The translations under genes were made by a program, and so were the position numbers. From Colwellia sp. 75C3 (lineage in GTDB: Bacteria > Pseudomonadota > Gammaproteobacteria > Enterobacterales > Alteromonadaceae): a stretch of 64,000 bases of DNA. Numbering within the stretch: position 1 is the stretch's first letter; each line of letters begins with the position of its first letter. The stretch is taken from assembly GCF_002836255.1 (NCBI RefSeq), contig NZ_PJAU01000031.1, positions 1 through 64,000 of the forward strand, written 5' to 3'. A model generated the notes under the pieces. That model had not been told where the DNA came from. It was given only the letters and a program-made list of their open reading frames with translations, and did no database searches. Shown piece after piece: positions 7,414 to 16,279 of the stretch.

Positions 7414-9444
7414 ATGACAACAGTTATGAATTTTCAAGACCTAACGCTTTTTCAACAAGAGATCCAGCAAGGCATACCAAGTGAATTGCCACCGGCAAAA
7501 GCTTACCCTGAAGATGCGAATCGTGCTCCTAAGCGTAAAGACATATTATCTGCTGACGAAAAGCAATTAGCGGTAAGAAATGCGCTACGTTACTTTCCTA
7601 AAGAATGGCATCAAGAATTAGCTGCAGAGTTTGCTCAAGAATTAAAAGATTTTGGTCGTATCTATATGTATAGATTCAAGCCAAGTTATACCTTGAAAGC
7701 ACGCTCGATTAGCGATTATCCTGCTAAATGTACTCAGGCAGCGGCAATCATGCTAATGGTTGAAAACAACCTAGATCCTGCTGTTGCACAACATCCTGAA
7801 GAGTTAATTACTTATGGTGGCAATGGTGCAGTTTTTCAAAACTGGGCACAATACTTGTTGTCGATGAAATATTTGAGTGAAATGGAAAGTGATCAAACTT
7901 TGCATCTTTACTCAGGTCACCCAATGGGACTATTTCCGTCTTCTACAGAAGCGCCTCGTGTTGTTGTAACCAATGGCATGATGATTCCTAATTACTCTCA
8001 GCCAGATGATTGGGAAAAGTTTAATGCCTTAGGTGTAACACAATACGGGCAAATGACAGCGGGTTCTTTCATGTACATTGGTCCGCAAGGCATTGTTCAT
8101 GGCACCACCATTACGGTGATGAATGCGTTCCGTAAAGTATTGAACAAAGGCGAAACGTCTAAGGGAAAAATATTCCTAACAGCCGGCTTAGGTGGCATGA
8201 GTGGTGCGCAACCTAAAGCAGGTAATATTGCTAATTGTATTACTGTTTGTGCCGAAGTGAATGCAAATGCCGCAACTAAACGTCATCAGCAAGGTTGGGT
8301 TGACGAGTTAATTGATAACATGGATGAATTGGTTGCACGCGTGAAAGAAGCGCAAGCTGCCGAGGAAGTAGTATCAATTGCCTACATAGGTAATATCGTT
8401 GATGTATGGGAAAGCTTTTATGAAAAAGAAATATTTATCCATTTAGGCTCAGACCAAACATCATTACATAACCCTTGGTCAGGCGGTTATTACCCGGTAG
8501 ATATTAGCTATGAAGAATCGAATCGATTAATTCGAGAAGAGCCTGAAGCGTTTAAAGTTAAAGTACAAGAAACACTTAGACGTCATGCCGATGCAGTAAA
8601 TAAGCATACCGCTAAAGGTACTTATTTCTTCGATTACGGTAATGCTTTCTTACTTGAAGCATCACGCGCTGGTGGCGATGTTATGGCTGAAAATGGCATT
8701 GACTTTAAATATCCATCATACGTTCAAGATATCTTAGGTCCAATGTGTTTTGACTATGGTTTTGGACCATTTCGTTGGGTATGTGCTTCTGGAAAACCTG
8801 AAGATTTAGATAAAACTGATGCCATCGCAGCAAGTGTTCTTAGAAAGATTATGCAAGAGTCACCTGAAGAAATTCAGCAGCAAATGCAAGATAACATCAC
8901 TTGGATTGAAGATGCTAAGCAAAACAAGTTAGTTGTTGGTTCACAAGCACGTATTCTTTATGCTGATGCTCAAGGCCGCATGGAAATTGCTAAAGCCTTT
9001 AATGACGCTATCAACAATGGTGAAATTGGTCCGGTAGTATTAGGCCGTGATCACCATGATGTAAGTGGCACCGATTCGCCGTATCGCGAAACGTCCAATA
9101 TTTATGATGGTAGTCGCTTTACTGCAGATATGGCTATTCATAATGTCATCGGTGATAGTTTCCGTGGCGCTACTTGGGTTTCTATCCATAATGGCGGCGG
9201 CGTAGGCTGGGGTGAAGTGGTCAACGGTGGTTTTGGTATGTTACTTGATGGTACTGATGATGCTGAGCGTAAACTAAAATCTATGCTGTTGTTTGATGTT
9301 AACAATGGTATTGCAAGACGTAGTTGGGCACGAAATTCAGAAGCTAATTTTGCTATAAAACGTGAAATGGCAAGAACGCCTAAGCTTAAAGTAACGTTGG
9401 CTAATCTAGTTGATGACGATATTTTAAATAACTTATCGCTGTAA
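7414..9444 (+). CDS. hutU: Urocanate hydratase, long (animal-like) form
   Basis: A 676-residue urocanase that converts urocanate to imidazolone propionate using tightly bound NAD+. The family core is clear: YGGNG, NWAQY, SGHPMGLFPSS, TAGLGGMSGAQPKA for NAD binding, DLG-like HLGSDQTSLHNPW, DYGNAF and FGPFRWVC. Common bacterial HutU proteins have about 550-560 residues. This one has an N-terminal extension (KQLAVRNALRYFPKEW) and a length that match animal UROC1 as I know it. It lies 15 bp after hutH in the same operon. A hairpin follows the stop. Confidence 0.95.
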   Translation: MTTVMNFQDLTLFQQEIQQGIPSELPPAKAYPEDANRAPKRKDILSADEKQLAVRNALRYFPKEWHQELAAEFAQELKDFGRIYMYRFKPSYTLKARSISDYPAKCTQAAAIMLMVENNLDPAVAQHPEELITYGGNGAVFQNWAQYLLSMKYLSEMESDQTLHLYSGHPMGLFPSSTEAPRVVVTNGMMIPNYSQPDDWEKFNALGVTQYGQMTAGSFMYIGPQGIVHGTTITVMNAFRKVLNKGETSKGKIFLTAGLGGMSGAQPKAGNIANCITVCAEVNANAATKRHQQGWVDELIDNMDELVARVKEAQAAEEVVSIAYIGNIVDVWESFYEKEIFIHLGSDQTSLHNPWSGGYYPVDISYEESNRLIREEPEAFKVKVQETLRRHADAVNKHTAKGTYFFDYGNAFLLEASRAGGDVMAENGIDFKYPSYVQDILGPMCFDYGFGPFRWVCASGKPEDLDKTDAIAASVLRKIMQESPEEIQQQMQDNITWIEDAKQNKLVVGSQARILYADAQGRMEIAKAFNDAINNGEIGPVVLGRDHHDVSGTDSPYRETSNIYDGSRFTADMAIHNVIGDSFRGATWVSIHNGGGVGWGEVVNGGFGMLLDGTDDAERKLKSMLLFDVNNGIARRSWARNSEANFAIKREMARTPKLKVTLANLVDDDILNNLSL

Positions 9445-9459
9445 AATACTAGGCTTGGG

Positions 9460-9489
9460 AGCTATTCCTTATAGATAGGAATAGCTTTG
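9460..9489 (+). terminator. Hairpin after hutU
   Basis: A 10-bp perfect stem (AGCTATTCCT, 9460-9469, with its complement at 9477-9486) and a 7-nt loop, followed by only a short TTTG tail. It lies 15 bp after the hutU stop and before the convergent hutC gene. The weak T run lowers confidence in full termination. Confidence 0.6.
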
Positions 9490-9632
9490 ATAGCAATGAT
9501 ACTCATTGATTTTGATAAGGACGCTGCATGGATGCAGCTTCTTATTGAATGTAGAAGTCTATTCAGCTTTGAATCTACCTGCTAAAGATAAAACAGATCA
9601 GCGATGACCTTAACGTTTCAATTTTGGCAGAT

Positions 9633-10394
9633 TTAAAATTTAAGGTGGCTGCCTAAACGGTATTTATCACCGGGCGATGTTAAAATAGCGAAACTCACTA
9701 CACCTTGTTTAGACCAAGTACGGCGTTTAACTTGTAAACAAGGCGTACTTGACGGTATGTCTAACTGCTGACAAATATCACTACTTGCTAAAATCGCTTC
9801 TATTTCATGAGTTGCTTCCGTTAACGGCGCAACAGATGAAAGATATTCATGCGGGGTGATTTCAGTAAAGTCTTGTAACAAGTATTCAGGTACTAAGCTG
9901 ACATTGACATAACGATGTTCTAACTGAATTGGTTCATCATTTTCATAATGTAATATCTCAGAGTAAGAAACCGCTTCGTTATTTTTTAAGTTAAGTAAAA
10001 TAGCTATTTCTTCTGTAACGGCAATAGATTTTAGTAATAATTGCTTAGCTTTATGCTGATGACCACGCCCACTAATTTCATCACTAATATTGCGGATCTC
10101 TAGTAATGAAGACTGAGATTTAAACGTTGCAACAAAAGTACCTGCACCTTGCGAGCGTACTAATATTCCTTGTTCGGTTAAATCTTGTAAGGCTCGCCTA
10201 GCTGTCATACGACTAACATCAAATTTTAGCGTTAGTTCATTTTCAGAAGGTACCTTGGCATTTTGCGGCCATTCACCTGATTCAATATTTTCACAAATGT
10301 ATTGTTTGATAATAGTATACTTCGCAGGCTTAGTTACCTTTGCTGAACTATTCTTAGCACTAGTACTAGAATGGAGAGGAGAATTGGCAGTCAT
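9633..10394 (-). CDS. hutC: Histidine utilisation repressor, GntR family
   Basis: A 253-residue GntR/HutC-subfamily regulator. Residues about 25-95 hold the winged helix-turn-helix (KVPSENELTLKFDVSRMTARRALQDL, then TEQGILVRSQGAGTFVA). The rest is a UTRA effector domain, which in known HutC proteins binds urocanate. It lies between hutU and hutI and diverges from hutI. A 12-bp palindrome in the shared upstream region is a likely operator, suggesting control of hutI and of itself. The N-terminal 20 residues are polar and of low complexity, so the start could be slightly internal. Confidence 0.9.
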   Translation of the reverse strand: MTANSPLHSSTSAKNSSAKVTKPAKYTIIKQYICENIESGEWPQNAKVPSENELTLKFDVSRMTARRALQDLTEQGILVRSQGAGTFVATFKSQSSLLEIRNISDEISGRGHQHKAKQLLLKSIAVTEEIAILLNLKNNEAVSYSEILHYENDEPIQLEHRYVNVSLVPEYLLQDFTEITPHEYLSSVAPLTEATHEIEAILASSDICQQLDIPSSTPCLQVKRRTWSKQGVVSFAILTSPGDKYRLGSHLKF

Positions 10395-10458
10395 GATGGT
10401 GTTTGCATTAGTTTGAACTTATTTATACGGTCGCACATCTTTGATGAAAAGGCAAGGG

Positions 10459-10470
10459 TTGTATATACAA
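10459..10470. promoter_or_regulatory. Candidate HutC operator between hutC and hutI
   Basis: TTGTATATACAA is a perfect 12-bp palindrome 65 bp before hutC and 133 bp before hutI. It resembles the TGTAT-N-TACA style operators described for HutC in pseudomonads. No equally good copy was seen before hutH. Confidence 0.6.
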
Positions 10471-10603
10471 GTTGCGGTTTGTCAAGTTTAAAGGTAAAAT
10501 TTTTCTATTATAGTGAACTTACCTGTCATTTCCTTTTTTATCTGAGGTTAGCGGATTATTTTTGCTTTTACATTATTCATCACTTTCTCTATTAGGTAGC
10601 GAT

Positions 10604-11851
10604 ATGACACTTTCTAAGCACTGGCAAACCCTTTATACCAATGTAAACCTGGCAACTATGACTGATGGCGCTAATAGCTATGGTGAAATTATCAAAGGTG
10701 CCTTAGCAATTAGTGAAGGAAAAATCGCTTGGTTAGGTAAAGTAAGTGATTTGCCTGACGTTGATAGCAGTGTAGTTGATATTATTGATGGTAAAGGCCA
10801 ATGGTTAACACCAGGTTTAATCGATTGTCATACACATTTAGTGTATGGCGGTAACCGTGCCAACGAATTTGAAATGCGCTTACAAGGTAAAAGCTACCAA
10901 GAAATAGCAAATGCCGGCGGTGGTATTGTCTCAACGGTTTCTGCGACGCGAAAGGCGAGTGAGCAAGAGTTACTTGCCAGCGCTTTACCGCGTTTAACTG
11001 CTTTGCATCAACAAGGTGTTACCACGGTTGAGATAAAATCTGGTTATGGTTTAGACACTCTTAACGAGATTAAAATGTTAAAAGTAGCAGGGCTTCTTGC
11101 TGAAGAATTGCCTGTAACTATCAAACGTACTTTTCTAGGCGCACATGCGTTACCGACTGAGTATAAAGATAATGCCGAGGCTTACCTTGATATTGTCTGC
11201 GATGAAATGTTGCCACAAGTAGTTAGTGAGAACTTAGCTGATGCTGTTGACGTATTTTGTGAAGGCATTGGTTTTAGTCTTGAGCAAACCAAACGTGTTT
11301 TTGATGCGGCAAAAGCTCATAACTTACCTATTAAAGTGCATGCGGAGCAATTGTCTAACTTAGGCGCTTCAGAGCTCGCTGCAAATTATGATGCTTTGTC
11401 TTCTGATCATATTGAGTTCCTCGATGAAGCTGGCATTAAAGCGATGAAAAAATCGGGTATGACCGCGGTATTATTACCCGGTGCTTTTTACTTTTTACGT
11501 GAAACTCAGTTACCACCAATAGAGCTACTGCGTAAACATCAAGTACCTATGGCCGTTGCTACTGATGCAAATCCAGGTACATCTCCTATTCATAATATTC
11601 ACCTAATGTTAAATATGGCCTGTACTTTGTTTAGATTAACACCTTCTGAAGCTTTGGCTGGTATTACTTGTTATGGCGCAAAGGCGCTAGGATTAAGCGA
11701 GAGCAAAGGGCAGTTGGCTGTTGGTTATGATGCAGATATTGCCTTATGGAATATCGAACAACCAGCAGAGCTTTGTTATCAATTTGGTGTAAATCCCTTG
11801 AGCCGTTTGATTCAAAATGGACAACAAGTGTTAATGAATGAGAGTGCGTAA
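10604..11851 (+). CDS. hutI: Imidazolonepropionase
   Basis: A 415-residue metal-dependent amidohydrolase that opens imidazolone-5-propionate to N-formimino-glutamate, the third step of histidine degradation. The metal-binding HTH motif is in [13 protein letters not shown]. Further metal or catalytic residues are in [17 protein letters not shown] and [11 protein letters not shown]. An open reading frame extends 14 codons upstream, but the ATG at 10604 has a TAGGT-type ribosome-binding site eight bases away and gives the usual N terminus ([11 protein letters not shown]). No hutG or hutF lies nearby, so the next step must be encoded elsewhere. Confidence 0.95.
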   Translation: MTLSKHWQTLYTNVNLATMTDGANSYGEIIKGALAISEGKIAWLGKVSDLPDVDSSVVDIIDGKGQWLTPGLIDCHTHLVYGGNRANEFEMRLQGKSYQEIANAGGGIVSTVSATRKASEQELLASALPRLTALHQQGVTTVEIKSGYGLDTLNEIKMLKVAGLLAEELPVTIKRTFLGAHALPTEYKDNAEAYLDIVCDEMLPQVVSENLADAVDVFCEGIGFSLEQTKRVFDAAKAHNLPIKVHAEQLSNLGASELAANYDALSSDHIEFLDEAGIKAMKKSGMTAVLLPGAFYFLRETQLPPIELLRKHQVPMAVATDANPGTSPIHNIHLMLNMACTLFRLTPSEALAGITCYGAKALGLSESKGQLAVGYDADIALWNIEQPAELCYQFGVNPLSRLIQNGQQVLMNESA

Positions 11852-11858
11852 AGTTGAT

Positions 11859-11917
11859 GTAAGAAGTATTGCAATGTAGTACTTCTTACTAACTTAGTTC
11901 CATAACTAAGTTAGTTT
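11859..11917 (+). terminator. Two tandem hairpins after hutI
   Basis: Two perfect 10-bp stems sit back to back: GTAAGAAGTA with its complement (11859-11868 and 11880-11889), then TAACTTAGTT with its complement (11890-11899 and 11904-11913). The second is followed by GTTT. They separate hutI from the convergent ugpQ gene and may stop transcription from both sides. Confidence 0.55.
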
Positions 11918-11969
11918 AAGCATGATTATTGTCACTTTTAAAATACACGATGAATTAATTTAATTTAAT

Positions 11970-12680
11970 TTAATTGCCATTACCATTTAAATGGGCAATA
12001 TGGCTTTTAGCTTTTGTTGGGTAATTAGAAAATATACCATCGACACCTAATTGTTTCATTGCATTGATATCTTCTAATTCATCGACCGTATAGACAAATA
12101 CTTTTAAACCTCGTTTATGGGCATCAGCGACAAAGTGCTCACTAATAAAGTCGACATGGAGATGCACAGAATAAGCATTGAGTTGTTCAGCAAACTTTGC
12201 GTATTCTAATGGGTAACATGCCGTAAGAGCGCCTATAGCAAAATCACTTCGCTGTTGGTGAATGGCATGTAATAACCTATGATTAAATGATGAAAATAAA
12301 ATATCATTACTCAATAATGCCGTTGTATTGATAGCGTCATCAATACAGGAAAATAATAGCGTTAAATTTTTCACTGCTTTTAATTCAATATTGATGGTGC
12401 ATTTTCCGGCTACTAGCGCTAAGACTTCGTCTAAGGTCGGAATAACTTCACCATCACCCGCGTCTAAACTACGTAAATACTGATAATCATAGTTAAAAAT
12501 TTGCCCTTGACCGGATGTCGTTCTGTGCAACCATCGGTCATGAATAACAAATAGTTTACCGTCAACTTCATGAATATCTATTTCAATACCATCTACTTCA
12601 GCATCTAAAGCTGTACGAATAGATCGTAGCGTGTTTTCTGGTGCAACGCCGCTAGCGCCTCGGTGAGCAAAAATTAACAT
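11970..12680 (-). CDS. ugpQ: Glycerophosphodiester phosphodiesterase
   Basis: A 236-residue cytosolic GDPD-family enzyme that splits glycerophosphodiesters into glycerol-3-phosphate and an alcohol. The family signature is complete: FAHRGASGVAPENT at residues 4-17, then VDGIEIDIHEV with the metal-binding Glu and Asp, then VIHDRWLHRTT with the catalytic His. The C-terminal VFVYTVDELEDINAMKQLGVDGIFSNYP is also typical. There is no signal peptide, which fits UgpQ rather than periplasmic GlpQ. No ugp transporter genes lie beside it. It diverges from rluF across 91 bp. Confidence 0.9.
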   Translation of the reverse strand: MLIFAHRGASGVAPENTLRSIRTALDAEVDGIEIDIHEVDGKLFVIHDRWLHRTTSGQGQIFNYDYQYLRSLDAGDGEVIPTLDEVLALVAGKCTINIELKAVKNLTLLFSCIDDAINTTALLSNDILFSSFNHRLLHAIHQQRSDFAIGALTACYPLEYAKFAEQLNAYSVHLHVDFISEHFVADAHKRGLKVFVYTVDELEDINAMKQLGVDGIFSNYPTKAKSHIAHLNGNGN

Positions 12681-12771
12681 AGGGAGTTAAATATGATTAA
12701 TACATTAGTGTTAGTTTTAAGTATAATACCGAGTAACGTGAATGTACTAAATAAAATGAGCAGAGATTAAA

Positions 12772-13716
12772 TTGACCACTCCAACGCCCCCAAAACGTTT
12801 AAATAAATACATTAGTGATTCTGGTTTTTGTTCGCGCCGTAGTGCCGATAAAATGATAGAAGATGAGCGTGTAACCATCAATGAGCGAGTGCCCGAGCTT
12901 GGTACTAAGGTGTTAGCGGGAGATGTAGTTAAAGTAGACGGGTATGAAATATCGCCAACTAGAGATGACAAGTCGGATCGCATTTACATCGCTTATAATA
13001 AACCTATTGGTATTACCTGTACCACTGAAAAACATGTGCGCGGTAATATTATTGATGCTATTGGCCACAATAAACGTATTTTCCCTATCGGTCGTTTAGA
13101 CAAACCGTCAGAAGGTTTGATATTTCTCACCAGTGATGGCGATATTGTTAATAAAATTCTACGCGCTGAAAATGCTCACGATAAAGAATATATTGTCACC
13201 GTTGATAAACCTATAAGTGAACGTTTCATCGAGAGAATGTCTCGTGGCGTACCTATCTTAGGCACCATTACCAAACCTTGTATCGTACAAGTTAAAAGCC
13301 GTTTTGAGTTTTCCATTATCCTTACTCAAGGTCTTAATCGTCAAATTCGCCGTATGTGTGAATATCTTGATTATGAGGTTTTAAAATTAAAACGCTCACG
13401 TATTATGAAAGTTGGGTTAGGCAATTTAGCACCAGGACAATGGCGAGAATTAACGGACGTTGAAATGGCCGAAATTAACAAAGCCGTTGAAAGTTCGAGT
13501 AAAACGGCTGTCAATACAGCTCAGCCTAAACAGACGACTGCAAACATGAGTGATCTTGAAGAGCTATCGGCCTCATTAAATAATGCAGATAAAGAAAGTG
13601 ATTCCAAGCCTAAACAGAATACGCCTGAACAAACATCTTCTAGTAAACAGGATGATGTGAAGCAGGAAGATCTAAAAGATGTTTGGCCTTATAACAGCCA
13701 TAAAACCAAAGACTAA
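12772..13716 (+). CDS. rluF: 23S rRNA pseudouridine(2604) synthase RluF
   Basis: A 314-residue pseudouridine synthase. Residues about 9-60 are an S4 RNA-binding domain (RLNKYISDSGFCSRRSADKM). The catalytic domain follows, with the active-site Asp in GRLDKPSEGLIFLT. EKEYIV-type and QGLNRQIRRMCEYLDYEVLKLKR segments fit the RluB/E/F subfamily and are closest to E. coli RluF. The start codon is TTG; a nearby upstream ATG runs straight into a stop. The C-terminal 80 residues are polar, rich in Lys, Gln, Ser and Asp, and probably disordered. A terminator follows. Confidence 0.88.
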   Translation: MTTPTPPKRLNKYISDSGFCSRRSADKMIEDERVTINERVPELGTKVLAGDVVKVDGYEISPTRDDKSDRIYIAYNKPIGITCTTEKHVRGNIIDAIGHNKRIFPIGRLDKPSEGLIFLTSDGDIVNKILRAENAHDKEYIVTVDKPISERFIERMSRGVPILGTITKPCIVQVKSRFEFSIILTQGLNRQIRRMCEYLDYEVLKLKRSRIMKVGLGNLAPGQWRELTDVEMAEINKAVESSSKTAVNTAQPKQTTANMSDLEELSASLNNADKESDSKPKQNTPEQTSSSKQDDVKQEDLKDVWPYNSHKTKD

Positions 13717-13746
13717 ATAAGGTCTGTAGTCTTTAGTTTTTGAACT

Positions 13747-13784
13747 ACCCCGCGACTTTATTTCGCTAGAATCACGGGGTTTTC
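13747..13784 (+). terminator. Terminator after rluF
   Basis: A GC-rich stem (ACCCCG at 13747-13752 with CGGGGT at 13775-13780) encloses a 22-nt loop and runs into TTTT. It lies between rluF and the convergent tubulin-like gene. Confidence 0.6.
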
Positions 13785-13806
13785 TCGACGTTATTTAGAA
13801 CAAACA

Positions 13807-16056
13807 CTATAAAACACTCGGCTTAGTAGACTTTTTATTGAGTGAGATAACCTTGGTTTTACTTATTCGATGACGATATATTTCTCTCAGGTAATGGATT
13901 GATTTTTTCACACTATCGATGGTTAATCGTATATCGTTAATGGAAGTAAATTTCTTATCATCACGGACTAATTCTCGATACTTCTTTTCATACATAGGTT
14001 TGATCGCATACCAATTGGTATCGAGTATTTTTGCCGGGTTTTCATGTTCAATTAACATTTCCTCCAATTTTGATTCATCAAATACCGGCGCTTTAATAAA
14101 GTCGATAATGGCTACATCTAAAGAATCATCGAAGCGATACTCCTCTTTAGCAAAACAACGTTTAATGTAAGAAACAATGAGTGTTAAAAAGTCATCACTT
14201 AAACATGGGCTTTTGGCAATTAAGGTCGTTAACGATAAATTAGCTGAGGCACCAATAACTAAAGCGTAGCGCTTTAACGTGGTATTGGGGAATAAATTGT
14301 TCAGATGCATTTTTAGCTTATTCAAGTCCATATAAGACAATTTATAGTCTTTAGGAAGAGAAATAATAGAAACAATTGATGAACAATTTTTGAAAAAATG
14401 AAGTTCTTTCAAATGTTTGGCATCAAAACCTGAGCTTTTATATTTCTCTAGGGCTAGTTTGTATTCTTCTGACTCTATGGGTAATAAACTAACCCCTTCA
14501 ATAGCTTGTGTGGCGTCATTAAAGTGCGGTAAATCAATTGACCTGAAAAATAAATCGTCAACATCTAATACAACTTTTTCACCATTAAAACTAGGTTGCT
14601 TTTGATCATGGTTTGCTGGTGGGGAGTCGGCTACTACTGATTCGGCATAAGCGATAGCAACAGGACCCGCTAAGCTCATGAATAAATCATTAGCATCTAA
14701 ACGAATAGTTTCCCCTATATCGATACCAGCACGACGAAAGTAGTTATCATCGTAATCTGTAGTGACAGCTTGTGCTGTTAATATATTAAAAATTTGTTGG
14801 CTAATATATTGGTTGGCATGTTTTTCCATAGTATTGACATCAATATATTTAATGCCACCGTTGGTATCACTTTGCTCTGCATAACGCATAATGTCATTTG
14901 ATATTAGCATCATGGCATTCCATGGCCTGATCCGATAAGGCGCATCTCCGTCGACATGATCTTTCTCATTATCTAGATTGTACGAAAAGTCCCACTCTTC
15001 AGCCAAATACTTACATAATAAACGGCCGGCGTTGATATGCAGTGCTTCAGAAACTTCAATACTTGGGTCGTTTATATTTGGTAGAATACAAATTCCGCTG
15101 GTAAAGATAGGCTCAAAGACAAAATTTTGCCCGTGAGTGGCTATTTCTTTTTCTGACCGAATCTCAAAGGTTTTGCTCATGTAAGAGTATTGCTGAGCTA
15201 AACCAAACTCTGACGCCATTCCAGAGCCAGTACCTCCGCCAGCACTAAATATATAAAAATATAATCGCGATTGGTTGGCTTTAATGCCACATGAATCAAT
15301 CAGGTAAGAATGGATGAATTGCCAATCAGTATTACTGAAATGTTCTGTTTCTTTATTGAGGATCATTTTAGCAAGATATTGTCCTAAAATAGGCGCATTA
15401 CCAGCACCACCGGCGTGAACCTCGGATAAATCCATTATTTTTAGTTTACTATAATCATCAAGAAAATCTTTATCATAGCTTTGTGACGAATACCGAATCC
15501 GCCCTTCAATATCTTTATCTAAGTCGCCCAGCATGACTAATGGCTCAATTAAAAAAACCGGCTTGTTCGATTTTTTATTTTGTAGTTTTAAGCTGCGTTT
15601 TATCCATTTTAACGAACTGCCTTCACGTTCTTTGGCTTTTTTCATCTCATTATGAAATTCGTTTAAATAATAATTGCGGGCACTGTGAACTAATGAGGCA
15701 ACATCTAGCGCTATATTAGATCCACATCGCCCTAGGCCAATAAGGCAAACTGATGGGAAAGGTTGTGGTTTTTTTTCTTGCCCTTCTTGTTCTGAAGGGA
15801 CAGGGTATACTTCATCACGTAAGGTATCTAAATTAGTTAAAATACGAGACAAGTCTTTTTCAGTAAAATAGAGGTGTGTTGGATCTGAAGACCTATTAGC
15901 ACTTTTATCTGTTTTTACTATGATATCAAAATCATCACTTGGAGTTATACCCGATGAGCTAGCAATAGCTGCTTTCGTTTTAGCGTTGCTTTGATCTTTC
16001 TTGACTGTTGGCTTTACTGTTTTTGTTGTTTTGGCGGTAGTGTTTTTCGTTTGCAT
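13807..16056 (-). CDS. FtsZ/tubulin-superfamily protein of unknown role
   Basis: A 749-residue protein with the hallmarks of the tubulin/FtsZ GTPase superfamily in the right order. A first glycine loop is GLGRCGSN (107-114). A T3-like segment is GGAGNAPILG (216-225). The signature G-box is GGGTGSG (273-279). A T6-like segment NAMMLISND ends near 388. A T7-like DANDL (454-458) keeps the D-x-x-D spacing that in FtsZ completes the GTPase site of the neighbouring subunit. Residues 1-60 are Lys/Thr/Ser-rich and probably disordered. About 270 residues after the T7 loop are unassigned. No membrane segment is seen. A GGAG ribosome-binding site supports the start. It is twice the size of FtsZ and is not beside division genes, so it is probably not the cell-division FtsZ. 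It may belong to the tubulin-like/FtsZl families; the function is unknown. Confidence 0.8.
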   Translation of the reverse strand: MQTKNTTAKTTKTVKPTVKKDQSNAKTKAAIASSSGITPSDDFDIIVKTDKSANRSSDPTHLYFTEKDLSRILTNLDTLRDEVYPVPSEQEGQEKKPQPFPSVCLIGLGRCGSNIALDVASLVHSARNYYLNEFHNEMKKAKEREGSSLKWIKRSLKLQNKKSNKPVFLIEPLVMLGDLDKDIEGRIRYSSQSYDKDFLDDYSKLKIMDLSEVHAGGAGNAPILGQYLAKMILNKETEHFSNTDWQFIHSYLIDSCGIKANQSRLYFYIFSAGGGTGSGMASEFGLAQQYSYMSKTFEIRSEKEIATHGQNFVFEPIFTSGICILPNINDPSIEVSEALHINAGRLLCKYLAEEWDFSYNLDNEKDHVDGDAPYRIRPWNAMMLISNDIMRYAEQSDTNGGIKYIDVNTMEKHANQYISQQIFNILTAQAVTTDYDDNYFRRAGIDIGETIRLDANDLFMSLAGPVAIAYAESVVADSPPANHDQKQPSFNGEKVVLDVDDLFFRSIDLPHFNDATQAIEGVSLLPIESEEYKLALEKYKSSGFDAKHLKELHFFKNCSSIVSIISLPKDYKLSYMDLNKLKMHLNNLFPNTTLKRYALVIGASANLSLTTLIAKSPCLSDDFLTLIVSYIKRCFAKEEYRFDDSLDVAIIDFIKAPVFDESKLEEMLIEHENPAKILDTNWYAIKPMYEKKYRELVRDDKKFTSINDIRLTIDSVKKSIHYLREIYRHRISKTKVISLNKKSTKPSVL

Positions 16057-16279
16057 CCATTATCTCCATGATGTTTATATCAATTGGATTAATTTATAGC
16101 GGCTCTACGTTGTACAATAAATTATCTGTTTGATATTCTTATTAGCACCAATGAATATAGGATACAAAGTTGGAAATAGCCTAAAAAAAAGTCAAGTTAT
16201 TCAAACTATTATTTGATTATCTGCAAAATATTGCGCTATCAACACTTCCTTGTGTTGATAAAGATTATTATATAAAAGC

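Noticed and set aside
10371-10595. A 74-residue frame between hutC and hutI
   Set aside because: It overlaps the hutC start and the operator region and lacks a ribosome-binding site.
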